Shown here in pieces: positions 45,512 to 53,844 of a stretch of 64,000 nt of DNA. Every line of letters begins with the position of its first letter. Positions within the stretch are counted from its first letter, which is position 1. Below the pieces are notes generated by a model. The model saw nothing but the letters and a program-made list of their open reading frames with translations. It did no database searches and was not told where the DNA came from. The DNA comes from Thermosynechococcus sichuanensis E542 (GTDB lineage Bacteria > Cyanobacteriota > Cyanobacteriia > Thermosynechococcales > Thermosynechococcaceae): positions 248,001 through 312,000 of the forward strand of contig NZ_CP032152.1 in the NCBI RefSeq assembly GCF_003555505.1. Reading direction: 5' to 3'. Made by a program: the position numbers and the translations under genes.

Positions 45512-45952
45512 ATGATTTCGTTGGCACGTTTGGCTCGATCCCTTTCAGTTGTATTGGGAGTTGTTACTCTTGGGTTGACCAATGGGCTGGCGATCGCTCA
45601 ACCGCTCTTGGCACGACAGAATCAATCTCCATTGGCCAATGGCCTGTATCTCCTTGGGGAATCGCCCCAACCCCAACAGGTGGGTCATAGCTATATTGTC
45701 TTTGAAGTCAAAGATCACAAGGTTTATGGGGCCTTTTACATGCCCAATTCCTCCTTTGATTGTTTTCGGGGTACTGTAGGCGATCGCCAGTTGCAGGTGA
45801 CGGTTCTACCCACCTACGAGGAGGAACCCTACTCAGCAGAAATTGATTTACCCAGTTTCTATAGTTTGCGTCGTATTAGTGCCAGCGATCGCGCCATTTT
45901 GGCCGCCTGCAAAGCCGAGCCCCTGCCCATTGCCAATCAAACCGAAAGCTAG
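45512..45952 (+). CDS. Small secreted protein, unknown function
   Basis: I do not recognise the family. The 146-residue product has a clear signal peptide (hydrophobic residues about 11-30, cleavage likely after LAIA), so the mature part of about 115 residues lies outside the cytoplasm. The mature region is beta-rich (ANGLYLLGE, SYIVFEVKDHKVYGAFYMP, SFDCFRGTVGDRQLQV) and has two Cys that may pair. The start ATG follows AGGGAAATAGA. It is monocistronic by spacing and precedes the malic enzyme gene by 56 bases. Confidence 0.7.
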   Translation: MISLARLARSLSVVLGVVTLGLTNGLAIAQPLLARQNQSPLANGLYLLGESPQPQQVGHSYIVFEVKDHKVYGAFYMPNSSFDCFRGTVGDRQLQVTVLPTYEEEPYSAEIDLPSFYSLRRISASDRAILAACKAEPLPIANQTES

Positions 45953-46008
45953 GCAGAGGTGCTATTATCAGACGGTACCTTTTGCCGTTAACTTTTGGTT
46001 AAGTCTGC

Positions 46009-47397
46009 ATGGTTAAGCTCACCCCGACGCCCGCCTACAGTCTGACACTGCGCTTAGAAACCTCTTTAGATCCAGCAGAATTAGGCACCGTACTTCAAGT
46101 CATTGGTAGGCAACAAGGGCAAGTGGGTTCCATCACCCTCATCGAGAAAACCGCCAACAAAATCCTGCGGGAACTGGTGGTGGTGGCTGCTAGCCACGAT
46201 CATGCTGAGGCCATTGTCAATGCGGTAAAGTGTGACACTCAAGCCACGTTGCTCGAGGTGAGCGATCGCACGTTTCGGCTCCATGAGGGCGGCAAAATCA
46301 CCGTCAAAAGCAAGCATCCCCTTCAAGAATACGACGACCTGGCCATGGCCTATACGCCGGGTGTGGGTCGGGTCTCCCAAGCGATCGCTGATGATCCGCA
46401 ATTGGTGCACAAACTCACGGTCAAAAGCCATACCGTGGCCATTGTTAGTGATGGCAGTGCAGTTTTGGGATTAGGCAATATCGGCCCAGAGGCCGCCCTA
46501 CCAGTTATGGAGGGCAAAGCAATGCTTTTTCAGGAATTTGCCGGTCTGGACGCCTTTCCCATCTGCTTGAGCACGCAGGATGTGGATGAAATTGTTGCCA
46601 CTGTCAAGCGCATCGCCCCCGTCTTTGGTGGCATCAACCTCGAGGATATTAGTGCCCCCCGCTGCTTTGAAATCGAAGCCCGCCTGCAAGCGGAATTGGA
46701 TATTCCTGTCTTTCACGATGACCAGCACGGCACCGCCATTGTTACCCTTGCCGCCCTTAAGAATGCTCTGCAACTAGTGGGTAAATCCTTGGAAACTGTG
46801 CGCATTGTCATTAACGGTGCGGGGGCAGCCGGGATTGCCGTGGCACGACTTCTGCGCAAAGCCGGCGCCAAAGACTTAATTTTATGTAATCGCCGAGGCA
46901 TTCTCTCAATGCAGGGAGAGCTGACTCCCGCTCAACAGGAATTTGCCGTTACCCAAACGGGAACCCTTGCCGATGCCCTTGGGGAGGCCGATGTTTTTAT
47001 TGGCTTGAGTGCCCCCGGCGTCTTGACATTGGAAATGGTGCAACGCATGGCTAAGGAAGCGATTGTTTTTGCAATGGCCAACCCAGTCCCCGAAATTCAA
47101 CCAGAACTCATTTATGACCATGTGGCAGTGGTGGCCACTGGGCGCAGTGACTATCCCAATCAAATCAACAATGTGCTGGCTTTTCCGGGAGTGTTTAAGG
47201 GCACCCTTGCCTGTCGGGCACCCCGCATGACAGAGGAGATGTTCTTAGCCGCCGCAGCAGCGATCGCGGCCTTGGTCAGTCCCTCGGAACTAAACTCAGC
47301 CTATATTATTCCCTCGGTGTTTGATCCACGGGTGGCACCGGCAGTGGCTAAGGCAGTGGAGGAATGCGCGCGATCGCTGGGATTGGCGCGAGCCTAG
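46009..47397 (+). CDS. Malic enzyme with N-terminal ACT domain
   Basis: Oxaloacetate-decarboxylating malate dehydrogenase that converts malate to pyruvate and CO2, producing NADH or NADPH. Residues 9-85 form an ACT-like regulatory domain (AYSLTLRLETSLDPAELGTVL), common in cyanobacterial enzymes and likely a ligand-control site. The core has YTPGVGRVS, the SDGSAVLGLGNIG loop, NLEDISAPRCFEIE, FHDDQHGTAIV, the Rossmann GAGAAGIAVARLL, and MANPVPEIQP. Length is 462, normal for the ACT-fused form. The convergent SLH gene ends 3 bases after its stop. Confidence 0.94.
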   Translation: MVKLTPTPAYSLTLRLETSLDPAELGTVLQVIGRQQGQVGSITLIEKTANKILRELVVVAASHDHAEAIVNAVKCDTQATLLEVSDRTFRLHEGGKITVKSKHPLQEYDDLAMAYTPGVGRVSQAIADDPQLVHKLTVKSHTVAIVSDGSAVLGLGNIGPEAALPVMEGKAMLFQEFAGLDAFPICLSTQDVDEIVATVKRIAPVFGGINLEDISAPRCFEIEARLQAELDIPVFHDDQHGTAIVTLAALKNALQLVGKSLETVRIVINGAGAAGIAVARLLRKAGAKDLILCNRRGILSMQGELTPAQQEFAVTQTGTLADALGEADVFIGLSAPGVLTLEMVQRMAKEAIVFAMANPVPEIQPELIYDHVAVVATGRSDYPNQINNVLAFPGVFKGTLACRAPRMTEEMFLAAAAAIAALVSPSELNSAYIIPSVFDPRVAPAVAKAVEECARSLGLARA

Positions 47398-47400
47398 TCT

Positions 47401-48765
47401 CTATTGCGAGACATTAAAGGGTTGAGTCAGGGTCAAGCCCAAATCCGTATTGGCATCAACGACCACCAGTCGCTGCACCGCTGGATCAATGACACCACCA
47501 ATCGTGGCGCCAGCCGCTGCACCAGTAATCACTTTTTCGGGCGTAATCTTGCGATCGCCAATCACCGCAGAAGCACCGGTGGCCAAAGCGGCACCAATCA
47601 GCGTATCGCGAATAATGGAGGTGGCAGGCCGTCCTTGGTTGGTTTCAATCGCTGCTCCCGTCACTGTCCCCGTGAGCACTTTCAGGGGCGTAATCTTGCG
47701 GTCTCCCGCCAAGCCAGAAATCCCCGCCGCTACCGCCGAACCAATGGCCGCATTGCGGAAGACATTGCCAATGTTGGGGTCACGGGCATCACGAATCGTA
47801 CGAATTACTTGGGAATTAGCCGCGATCGGGAGTTGGCGATTATTGATCACCACCGTATTAGCGACAAATTGGGAGCCTCCTTCAGCAGGCTGGATTTGAC
47901 CAAAAATTTCACTGCCCACGGGAATCACCAGACGACCTTGGCTATCGCGGACATCGGCAGCGGTCACCAAGCGAATGGCAACCGTCTCATTGGGACTAAG
48001 GACAATCCGCTCAGCATCCGGGAAGCGGGCTGGAATTTGCTGACCCGCCGGTAGAGTAATGGCAGTGGGTGAGGTTGTGCCGACACCCGCAATGTACTGC
48101 GTTGGTACTAAAGCTTGAGCACCCGGGGCACGGGTTGCTTGACAGAGGAAAGCAGCAATATCGGCACGGGTAGCCAGTTGATTGGGGTTCAGAAACTGCA
48201 CATTGGGATAGTTCACCACCACCTGTTTAGCAGTGGCAGCCGCCACCCCCGTACGTCCATAGGCGGGAATTGCTGCGGCATCATTGAACTGGGCTAAGAC
48301 CCCCTCCACAGAAGGTGGTGTGGGATATTGCAAGCCACTGGCCAAGGCCACGATCGCCTGAACACGCGGAATACTTTGATTGGGCTGAAAAACATTGCCG
48401 GGGTAGCCACTCAAGAAGCCGGTACGGGTGGCATTTTGAATCGCACTCGCTGCCCAAAACGTGCTAGGGACATCGTTAAACGTGCTGGGGGCACGCACCA
48501 CTGGCGCATTGGGGAATGCCCGTTGCAGCATTGCGGCATATTCAGCACGGGTGACCGCTGCAAAGGGACGGAAGGTGCCATCGGGATAGCCACTGATGAT
48601 ATTGCGGCTAGCAAGGTGGTCAATACAGGCCTGTGCCCAGATGCCTTGGGTATCCGTAAAACGGGATTGGGCTTGGGCAGGACGAATCGCAATCAGCGCA
48701 AGGGTGCTAGAACTCATTAAACCGCAGCTCAAAAGCGCCAAGCTGCGCCGTGCTAAGCTCTGCAT
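47401..48765 (-). CDS. S-layer homology (SLH) domain secreted protein with glycine-rich repeats
   Basis: A 454-residue exported protein starting at ATG 48763-48765 after GGAGAGA. The signal peptide runs to AQAQ. Residues 35-90 contain an SLH domain (WAQACIDHLASRNIISGYPDGTFRPFAAVTRAEYAAML), and weaker SLH-like units follow at about 100-205. A middle beta domain follows. The C-terminus has two similar units that share GDRKITPxKVxTG, with Ala/Gly-rich spacers (AIGSAVAAGISGLA and LIGAALATGASAVI). The SLH region probably binds peptidoglycan-linked polymers or stabilises the outer membrane. No porin barrel was recognised. A pair of overlapping hairpins lies upstream. Confidence 0.85.
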   Translation of the reverse strand: MQSLARRSLALLSCGLMSSSTLALIAIRPAQAQSRFTDTQGIWAQACIDHLASRNIISGYPDGTFRPFAAVTRAEYAAMLQRAFPNAPVVRAPSTFNDVPSTFWAASAIQNATRTGFLSGYPGNVFQPNQSIPRVQAIVALASGLQYPTPPSVEGVLAQFNDAAAIPAYGRTGVAAATAKQVVVNYPNVQFLNPNQLATRADIAAFLCQATRAPGAQALVPTQYIAGVGTTSPTAITLPAGQQIPARFPDAERIVLSPNETVAIRLVTAADVRDSQGRLVIPVGSEIFGQIQPAEGGSQFVANTVVINNRQLPIAANSQVIRTIRDARDPNIGNVFRNAAIGSAVAAGISGLAGDRKITPLKVLTGTVTGAAIETNQGRPATSIIRDTLIGAALATGASAVIGDRKITPEKVITGAAAGATIGGVIDPAVQRLVVVDANTDLGLTLTQPFNVSQ

Positions 48766-48805
48766 AGCAAATCTCTCCAAGTACAAGTGACTCAAATTTT
48801 TAGAG

Positions 48806-48841
48806 GTGGGGCTTGGCTGCCCCACAACCGTTGTGTTGGGG
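48806..48841 (-). promoter_or_regulatory. Pair of mutually exclusive hairpins upstream of the SLH gene
   Basis: GTGGGGC (48806-48812) pairs with GCCCCAC (48819-48825). The latter arm is also part of a second hairpin: CCCCA plus CAA (48820-48827) with TTG plus TGGGG (48831-48841, with a bulge). On the minus strand it lies between the antiporter stop (48892) and the SLH start (48765). No T tract follows, so it is not a classical terminator; it could be a leader switch or weak terminator. Confidence 0.4.
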
Positions 48842-48891
48842 AATCACAAAATGATTCATACTGCTGATGCCTATGGACGACCAGCAGAAGA

Positions 48892-50769
48892 TTAGGTTCC
48901 CTTAGCAGTCGGGGCTTCGCTGGGAACCAGTACTGATTCCACTTGGGTATTCATTTGCCAGCCAGAAATGAGCGCCGCAGGCAGAGTATGGGGTTTCGGA
49001 CTGTGCAGTAGGTAAATCAGGCGATCGCCCACTTGCCACTCTTCATTGGCTCGCACCACCCGCAATCCCTCTGGCCGTTCCACAAGCAGGGGCAAGACTT
49101 TGCCAGAACGCACTAGAGCTTCGAGGTGTTGACGTTGCAACTGGGATCGCTCCTCCTCAATCACCAGTTCCCCCAAACGAACCGCCTCAGTGTTGATATA
49201 CTGGTTCCATTTTTTGATTGACAGTTGGGGGGCAAAGGCGGGACTCAACCCCAAGGGACAATCCTCTAACTCAAGGGCAGCCAAGACCCGTGGCGGGTGA
49301 AATTCCTCGAGGACGCGCTGTGCCAAGACAGCATTTACTTCCGTATTACTGGTAACTGCAAGATAAGTACCCAACTGGGTAATCCCCGCCTCCTGCAAAA
49401 TGTTCAGGTCAAGGGCACTACTGAGATAGACGGGCAGGTGTTCGCGACGGGCGTGTTCAACCGCCTCGGGATCGGTGTCAATCATCACCACCTCTTCGCC
49501 GCGATCGCGCAAAATCCGCGCCAACAAACGACCCAAGGGCGTACAGCCAGCAATCATCACCCCTGAAGCCCCTTGGGCACGCACATTCAGTTGCGTTGCC
49601 ATCCAGCGAGCCGTTAAGCCTTGGCCAAAAACGGTCATCAAAATCGTCAGGAACACTTGTCCCTTGATGGCATCGCCGCCACTAATTCCCGCATTGGTTA
49701 AGCGAATCGCAAAAAGGGATGCCACTGAAGCCGCAACAATTCCCCGCGGCGCAATCCAACTGAGAAAGGCTTTTTGTTGCCAACTGAGATCACTGCCCCA
49801 CGTACACAGGACAACGCCAAGGGGACGGATGAGGAACATCAGGCACAACACCGTGAGCACCCCCGACCAACCTAGCTCCAACAGACCCGCAATCGAGAGA
49901 TCCGCAGCCAGTAGGACAAATAACACTGAGATGGAAAGGGTACTCAATTGCCCCTTAAAGCGCCGCAGCAAACGGCTCCCCGGCACATCTGACCAGCGCA
50001 GCACTAGACCAAGAACCACCGCTGTCATCAGACCGGATTCACTCACCAGTTGATCTGAGACCCAAAACAGCCCCCACAGTACCGCCAGCACTAAGAGGTT
50101 TCGCAAGTCCTCGGCCAAAAACCAAGCGCGCCGTAGGAAGCGATTGAGACACCAGCCACCAATACCGCCAACTAAGGTTCCCACAGCCAAGCGCTGTCCA
50201 ATGCCAAGGGCGATCGCCCCTACACCCAAGTCTTGATTGAGAACTACGTTCAGCACCATCACCGCCAAAATGGCACCAATAGGGTCAATCAGTACCCCTT
50301 CCCCTTCGAGAATGACCGCCAGCTTATGCTCTACCCCCACTTGCCGCAGCAGAGGTCCCACAACCGTAGGCCCAGTCACCACCACGAGGGAGGCGTAGAG
50401 AAAGGCCAGTTGCCACGGAAATTCGCCAATCCAATGGGCAGCCATGGCTCCCCCTACTAGGGTGATCAAGCCACCGATACTCACTAATTTCCAAAGACTG
50501 CCTGTAATATCTTGATCAGCGCGGGTGAGATCTAAACTCAAGCCCCCCTCAAAGAGAATCAAGGCGACGCACAGAGGCACTAACACTTCTAGGCCTTCGC
50601 CCAACACCTCTGGATGCACAAGCCCCAAGCCACTGGGTCCCGAAAGAATACCCGCGAGTAACAACAGGACAATGCTAGGAAGATGAAGCCAGTAGGCAGT
50701 GACTTGGGCACCAATTCCCAAAACCACAGTGATGACGAACAAGGCGGTGAGTTCGGCACTACTTTCCAT
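48892..50769 (-). CDS. CPA1-type sodium/proton antiporter with C-terminal TrkA-N/RCK domain
   Basis: A 625-residue monovalent cation/proton exchanger for ion and pH balance. Residues 1-400 have about 12 helices with typical CPA1 stretches (LLLLAGILSGPSGLGLVHP, ILFEGGLSLDL, VVTGPTVVGPLL, GEGVLIDPIGA, with the acidic residues that carry ion and proton). Residues 415-560 form a Rossmann TrkA-N/RCK domain (VMIAGCTPLGRLLARILRDRG, VVMIDTDPEAVEHARRE), followed by a TrkA-C-like segment. Nucleotide regulation is implied by the domain. Its nucleotide loop reads GCTPLG rather than GxGxxG. The 179 bases upstream are non-coding. Confidence 0.9.
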   Translation of the reverse strand: MESSAELTALFVITVVLGIGAQVTAYWLHLPSIVLLLLAGILSGPSGLGLVHPEVLGEGLEVLVPLCVALILFEGGLSLDLTRADQDITGSLWKLVSIGGLITLVGGAMAAHWIGEFPWQLAFLYASLVVVTGPTVVGPLLRQVGVEHKLAVILEGEGVLIDPIGAILAVMVLNVVLNQDLGVGAIALGIGQRLAVGTLVGGIGGWCLNRFLRRAWFLAEDLRNLLVLAVLWGLFWVSDQLVSESGLMTAVVLGLVLRWSDVPGSRLLRRFKGQLSTLSISVLFVLLAADLSIAGLLELGWSGVLTVLCLMFLIRPLGVVLCTWGSDLSWQQKAFLSWIAPRGIVAASVASLFAIRLTNAGISGGDAIKGQVFLTILMTVFGQGLTARWMATQLNVRAQGASGVMIAGCTPLGRLLARILRDRGEEVVMIDTDPEAVEHARREHLPVYLSSALDLNILQEAGITQLGTYLAVTSNTEVNAVLAQRVLEEFHPPRVLAALELEDCPLGLSPAFAPQLSIKKWNQYINTEAVRLGELVIEEERSQLQRQHLEALVRSGKVLPLLVERPEGLRVVRANEEWQVGDRLIYLLHSPKPHTLPAALISGWQMNTQVESVLVPSEAPTAKGT

Positions 50770-50948
50770 CGCAGCCTCCAGAGAGGTTTAGGCGTTCAGG
50801 GCTAGACTGACGGGCAAGCGTTCCTCCTTGTTCTACGTCAAAGTTCAGTATTGGACTGTTGCATTTGTCACACCCCTTTGCGGGCGAACCTGATTACAGG
50901 ATACTGGAAGTCCTTGAGCACTGCCAATTTCAATCAATTTTGCTAAAT

Positions 50949-51257
50949 TTAAGGAGAGGAGACGGATCGCGATCGCCACCACAGCCATGCCGCCGCACCA
51001 CAGAGGGTACAGTTGCCAATGAACGTGAACAGCGCTTGCAGATCCACCAACCAAGCCAGTGTTGCTGCATTATCGAAGTAATGCCACGTACAGGCACACA
51101 TGGCACTCACCAACGCTGGCAACATTGCCCACGCCAACCACCGCCATCCCTGCTCCGGACAGCGGCGATCCAGTTGTGCCACAAACCAAATAGCGGCCAT
51201 CCACTCCAGCACACTGGAAATATGCACCATCCATGTGGGAATTGATAGAGCGTGCAT
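50949..51257 (-). CDS. DUF2499 family small membrane protein
   Basis: A 102-residue membrane protein matching DUF2499, found in cyanobacteria and plastids. It has three helices: about 8-27, 41-62 and 66-94. Characteristic pieces are LSIPTWMVHISSVLEWMAA and MCACTWHYFDNA, with conserved His and Trp. Its ATG overlaps the stop of the upstream zinc dehydrogenase (TGATG at 51255-51259), so the two are translationally coupled. The function is unknown. A DUF3593 partner, which I recall as a frequent neighbour, is not present. Confidence 0.85.
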   Translation of the reverse strand: MHALSIPTWMVHISSVLEWMAAIWFVAQLDRRCPEQGWRWLAWAMLPALVSAMCACTWHYFDNAATLAWLVDLQALFTFIGNCTLCGAAAWLWWRSRSVSSP

Positions 51258-52309
51258 CAGGACTCTGGATAGATGAGGATTTTATAGGTTGCCGGTGTCG
51301 GCTGTACCGCGCGTTCTACGGCTTCAGCCAGTTTGGAGAGGGGATAGCGATCGCTGACGAGGGCTTTGACATCAATACGGCGGTTAAAGATAATGTCGCA
51401 GGCAAGGGACTGCAAGCGATAGGAGGAACTGTAGCTGCCCATAAGGTCAATCTCACGGCGATAGAGAATGTTGGGATTGAGGGGAATCTCCACCTCATCG
51501 GGAAACTCTGCGAAAAAGAGGATTTTACCCCCCTTGCGAGTGCACTCTAAGGCTTGGAAAAAGGCCTTCTCACTGGGTACCGCCAAGAGACTGACATCCA
51601 CCCCCAAGCCGTGGGTCAGGGCTTGTACCTTGGCACTGAGATCAGGATCACGGGCATCAAAGGCGGCCGCAGCACCCACTTCCTTGGCCTTGGCAATTCG
51701 GGAGGGCAGCAGATCGGTGGCGATCGCCCGTGCCCCAAAGAGATTCACCAACATAATAAACATCAGGCCAATCGGCCCTGCCCCAGTGATCAGCACCGTC
51801 TGACCGGGAGCAATGCCCGCTTTCTTGACTGCCTTCAGACAACAATTGGTGGGTTCAACAAAGCTGGCTTCCTCATCACTGATGTCATCGGGAATGGGGA
51901 TTAGACCCCCATGCTGCACAATATGCCCCGGCACTTTCACATACTCAGCGAAGCCCCCACCACTGGGAATAAAACCCGCCGTTGTCGTTACTGTCTTATA
52001 GACATGACACATGGAGTAGTTTTCATTCAAGCAGTAGGCGCAGTGCATACAGGGAATATGGTGCATGACCACCACCCGCTGACCCACCTGCCAACCCGTT
52101 ACCGCTTCGCCCACCGCCGCAATTTCACCCGCTGTTTCATGGCCAAAAATACGAGGCGGCTCATAGAGGGGATAGCGAATTTTTTTGATGTCCGATTGGC
52201 ACAACCCAACCACCCTGACCCGCACTAGCACTTCATCGGCAGCAATCTCTGGAATCGGAATCTCTTCGTAGCTGAGTTGGTTCACCCCTCGGAACACTTG
52301 GGCTTTCAT
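51257..52309 (-). CDS. Zinc-dependent medium-chain dehydrogenase
   Basis: An alcohol/sorbitol/threonine-dehydrogenase-like MDR enzyme of 350 residues starting at ATG 52307-52309 after AAAGG. An in-frame extension to 52399 overlaps the methyltransferase gene and is rejected. The catalytic zinc site is the Cys of GLCQSD and GHETAGE. The structural zinc site Cys cluster is IPCMHCAYCLNENYSMC. The Rossmann motif is ITGAGPIGLMFIML, followed by ATDLLPSRIAKAKEVGA, suggesting NAD(H). The substrate is unknown. The DUF2499 gene overlaps its stop by 1 base. Confidence 0.9.
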   Translation of the reverse strand: MKAQVFRGVNQLSYEEIPIPEIAADEVLVRVRVVGLCQSDIKKIRYPLYEPPRIFGHETAGEIAAVGEAVTGWQVGQRVVVMHHIPCMHCAYCLNENYSMCHVYKTVTTTAGFIPSGGGFAEYVKVPGHIVQHGGLIPIPDDISDEEASFVEPTNCCLKAVKKAGIAPGQTVLITGAGPIGLMFIMLVNLFGARAIATDLLPSRIAKAKEVGAAAAFDARDPDLSAKVQALTHGLGVDVSLLAVPSEKAFFQALECTRKGGKILFFAEFPDEVEIPLNPNILYRREIDLMGSYSSSYRLQSLACDIIFNRRIDVKALVSDRYPLSKLAEAVERAVQPTPATYKILIYPES

Positions 52310-52391
52310 TGAGACCTTTGCAAACTCGTCACCCCTAAAGATAATTGTCCCTTGCACTGAGAGCAAGTCTTGATAATACCCCTTTGTGGTT

Positions 52392-53720
52392 TCAAGCAAA
52401 AGAAAACTCTAGTTGTTTTGCTGCCGACAAGCCAATAGTGGGCTGGGGTAATTTGATTTCAAGGGCATTCAATAGATTCACGAGCGATCGCCCCACCGCT
52501 GCCGCTAAATTCACGGGCACCGCATTGCCAATCTGACGGTATTGACTCGCAAGAGAACCACAAAACTGCCAATCATCGGGGAAGGTTTGGATGCGGGCAT
52601 ATTCGCGCACCGTCAACGGTCGGGTTTCCGTGGGGTGGCAGCGTTCTGTTTGCTTTTGGGCAGGGGAGCAAGTCAATGTCAACGCAGGTTCATCCCATGC
52701 CAAGCGCCGTGCCATCCCCGTTTTACCACCATCAAGACGAAAACTGCCCATCAAATAGGCCTGCTGAAGGTCTGGGGGCAAATCGCGCCAACACCCCCCT
52801 TCAGGCACCTGTTGCAGAATTGCCGCTTTCTGCTCAGGGTAACGTTGTCCCACAGAAGCAGGTACATCGGTTTCATAAAGAACCCCAGCTTTGAGGGCAT
52901 CCGCCAACGTCATAATTTGCGGACAAGGACTCGGCCAAGCAAATTGCGCATAGGGCACCAAGTCATTGCGAATCCCCACCAAGAATAGCCGCTGTCGCTT
53001 TTGGGGAACGCGATAGAACAAGGCATTGAGAACCTGTGGCGGCATTAGCGTATAGCCAATTTCAGAAAGGACAGCTTCAATGGTTTTGATGGTACGTCCG
53101 CGATCGTGGTTAAGCAGACCCCGCACATTTTCACCTAAGAACACCTTTGGTTGGACTTCTTTGATGGCTCGCGCAAATTCAAAAAATAGCGTGCCACGGG
53201 TATCAGCAAAGCCCAACTTTTCCCCTGCATAGGAAAAGGCCTGACAGGGAAATCCACCGGTCAACAGGTCAATTTCTGTTTCGATAAGACATTCCCAGTG
53301 GAGGGTGCGAATATCCGCTTCAATCACTTGCCACTGGGGGCGATTTTGTTGCAGCGTCCCACAGGCATCTTTATCAATTTCATTCAGAGAGATAACATGC
53401 AACCCCGCTTGCTCTAGTCCCAAGGCCAGTCCTCCTGCCCCGGCAAACAATTCAAGGGTTCGATAAGGCCGCAAAGGCTGGATCAATTGCTCTTGCTCCC
53501 AAGAACTAAAAATAAGTTCCCGAAATTTTGGAAACTGAAGCAGTTGGGTGACAGGATAGTAGCGTTTGCCCCGTTCATCCTCTTTAAGACAGGTCAAGAG
53601 ACCTTGGCGCTCCCACTTTTGTACGGTGGTTTTTGTCACATTGAGAATATCAGCAATTAGCTCAGCAGAGAGGACACCATTAGTCTTGTGTAAAATCCTT
53701 AAATCCTTGGTGTAACCCAT
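52392..53720 (-). CDS. DNA (cytosine-5) methyltransferase with N-terminal MerR-like HTH
   Basis: A 442-residue C5-cytosine methyltransferase. Residues 10-65 form a helix-turn-helix like MerR (LSAELIADILNVTKTTVQKWERQGLL, then RYYPVTQL), which could bind its own promoter. The catalytic part has motif I LELFAGAGGLALGL (89-102), motif IV GGFPCQAFSYAG (catalytic C159), motif VI GENVRGL (196-202), motif VIII QKRQRLFLVG, and at the end motif X RQIGNAVPV. The target-recognition region is at about 265-370. No restriction endonuclease gene is adjacent, so it may be an orphan or a remnant of a restriction-modification pair. The recognition site is unknown. Confidence 0.92.
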   Translation of the reverse strand: MGYTKDLRILHKTNGVLSAELIADILNVTKTTVQKWERQGLLTCLKEDERGKRYYPVTQLLQFPKFRELIFSSWEQEQLIQPLRPYRTLELFAGAGGLALGLEQAGLHVISLNEIDKDACGTLQQNRPQWQVIEADIRTLHWECLIETEIDLLTGGFPCQAFSYAGEKLGFADTRGTLFFEFARAIKEVQPKVFLGENVRGLLNHDRGRTIKTIEAVLSEIGYTLMPPQVLNALFYRVPQKRQRLFLVGIRNDLVPYAQFAWPSPCPQIMTLADALKAGVLYETDVPASVGQRYPEQKAAILQQVPEGGCWRDLPPDLQQAYLMGSFRLDGGKTGMARRLAWDEPALTLTCSPAQKQTERCHPTETRPLTVREYARIQTFPDDWQFCGSLASQYRQIGNAVPVNLAAAVGRSLVNLLNALEIKLPQPTIGLSAAKQLEFSFA

Positions 53721-53765
53721 ACCTTAGAAAAGGGCTATATTAAGATTTTTGCTGCTTTTGACATC

Positions 53766-53773
53766 TTACGTAA
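53766..53773. promoter_or_regulatory. Palindrome TTACGTAA upstream of the methyltransferase
   Basis: A perfect 8-base palindrome lies 46 bases upstream of the methyltransferase start, in the 124-base divergent gap to the GH57 gene. It could be an operator for the enzyme's own HTH domain, but a single 8-mer is weak evidence. Confidence 0.3.
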
Positions 53774-53844
53774 CAAAGTGGTGAAAGTCCAAACTCCCCT
53801 GAAATACTAGTGGAAGAGTCCTAAGTACTGGGGGCAAGTTTGTT

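Noticed and set aside
45291-45515. Possible 74-residue reading frame in the gap before 45512
   Set aside because: It needs a TTG start, shows no signal or family pattern, and has no ribosome-binding site; it overlaps the ATG of the supported secreted-protein gene.
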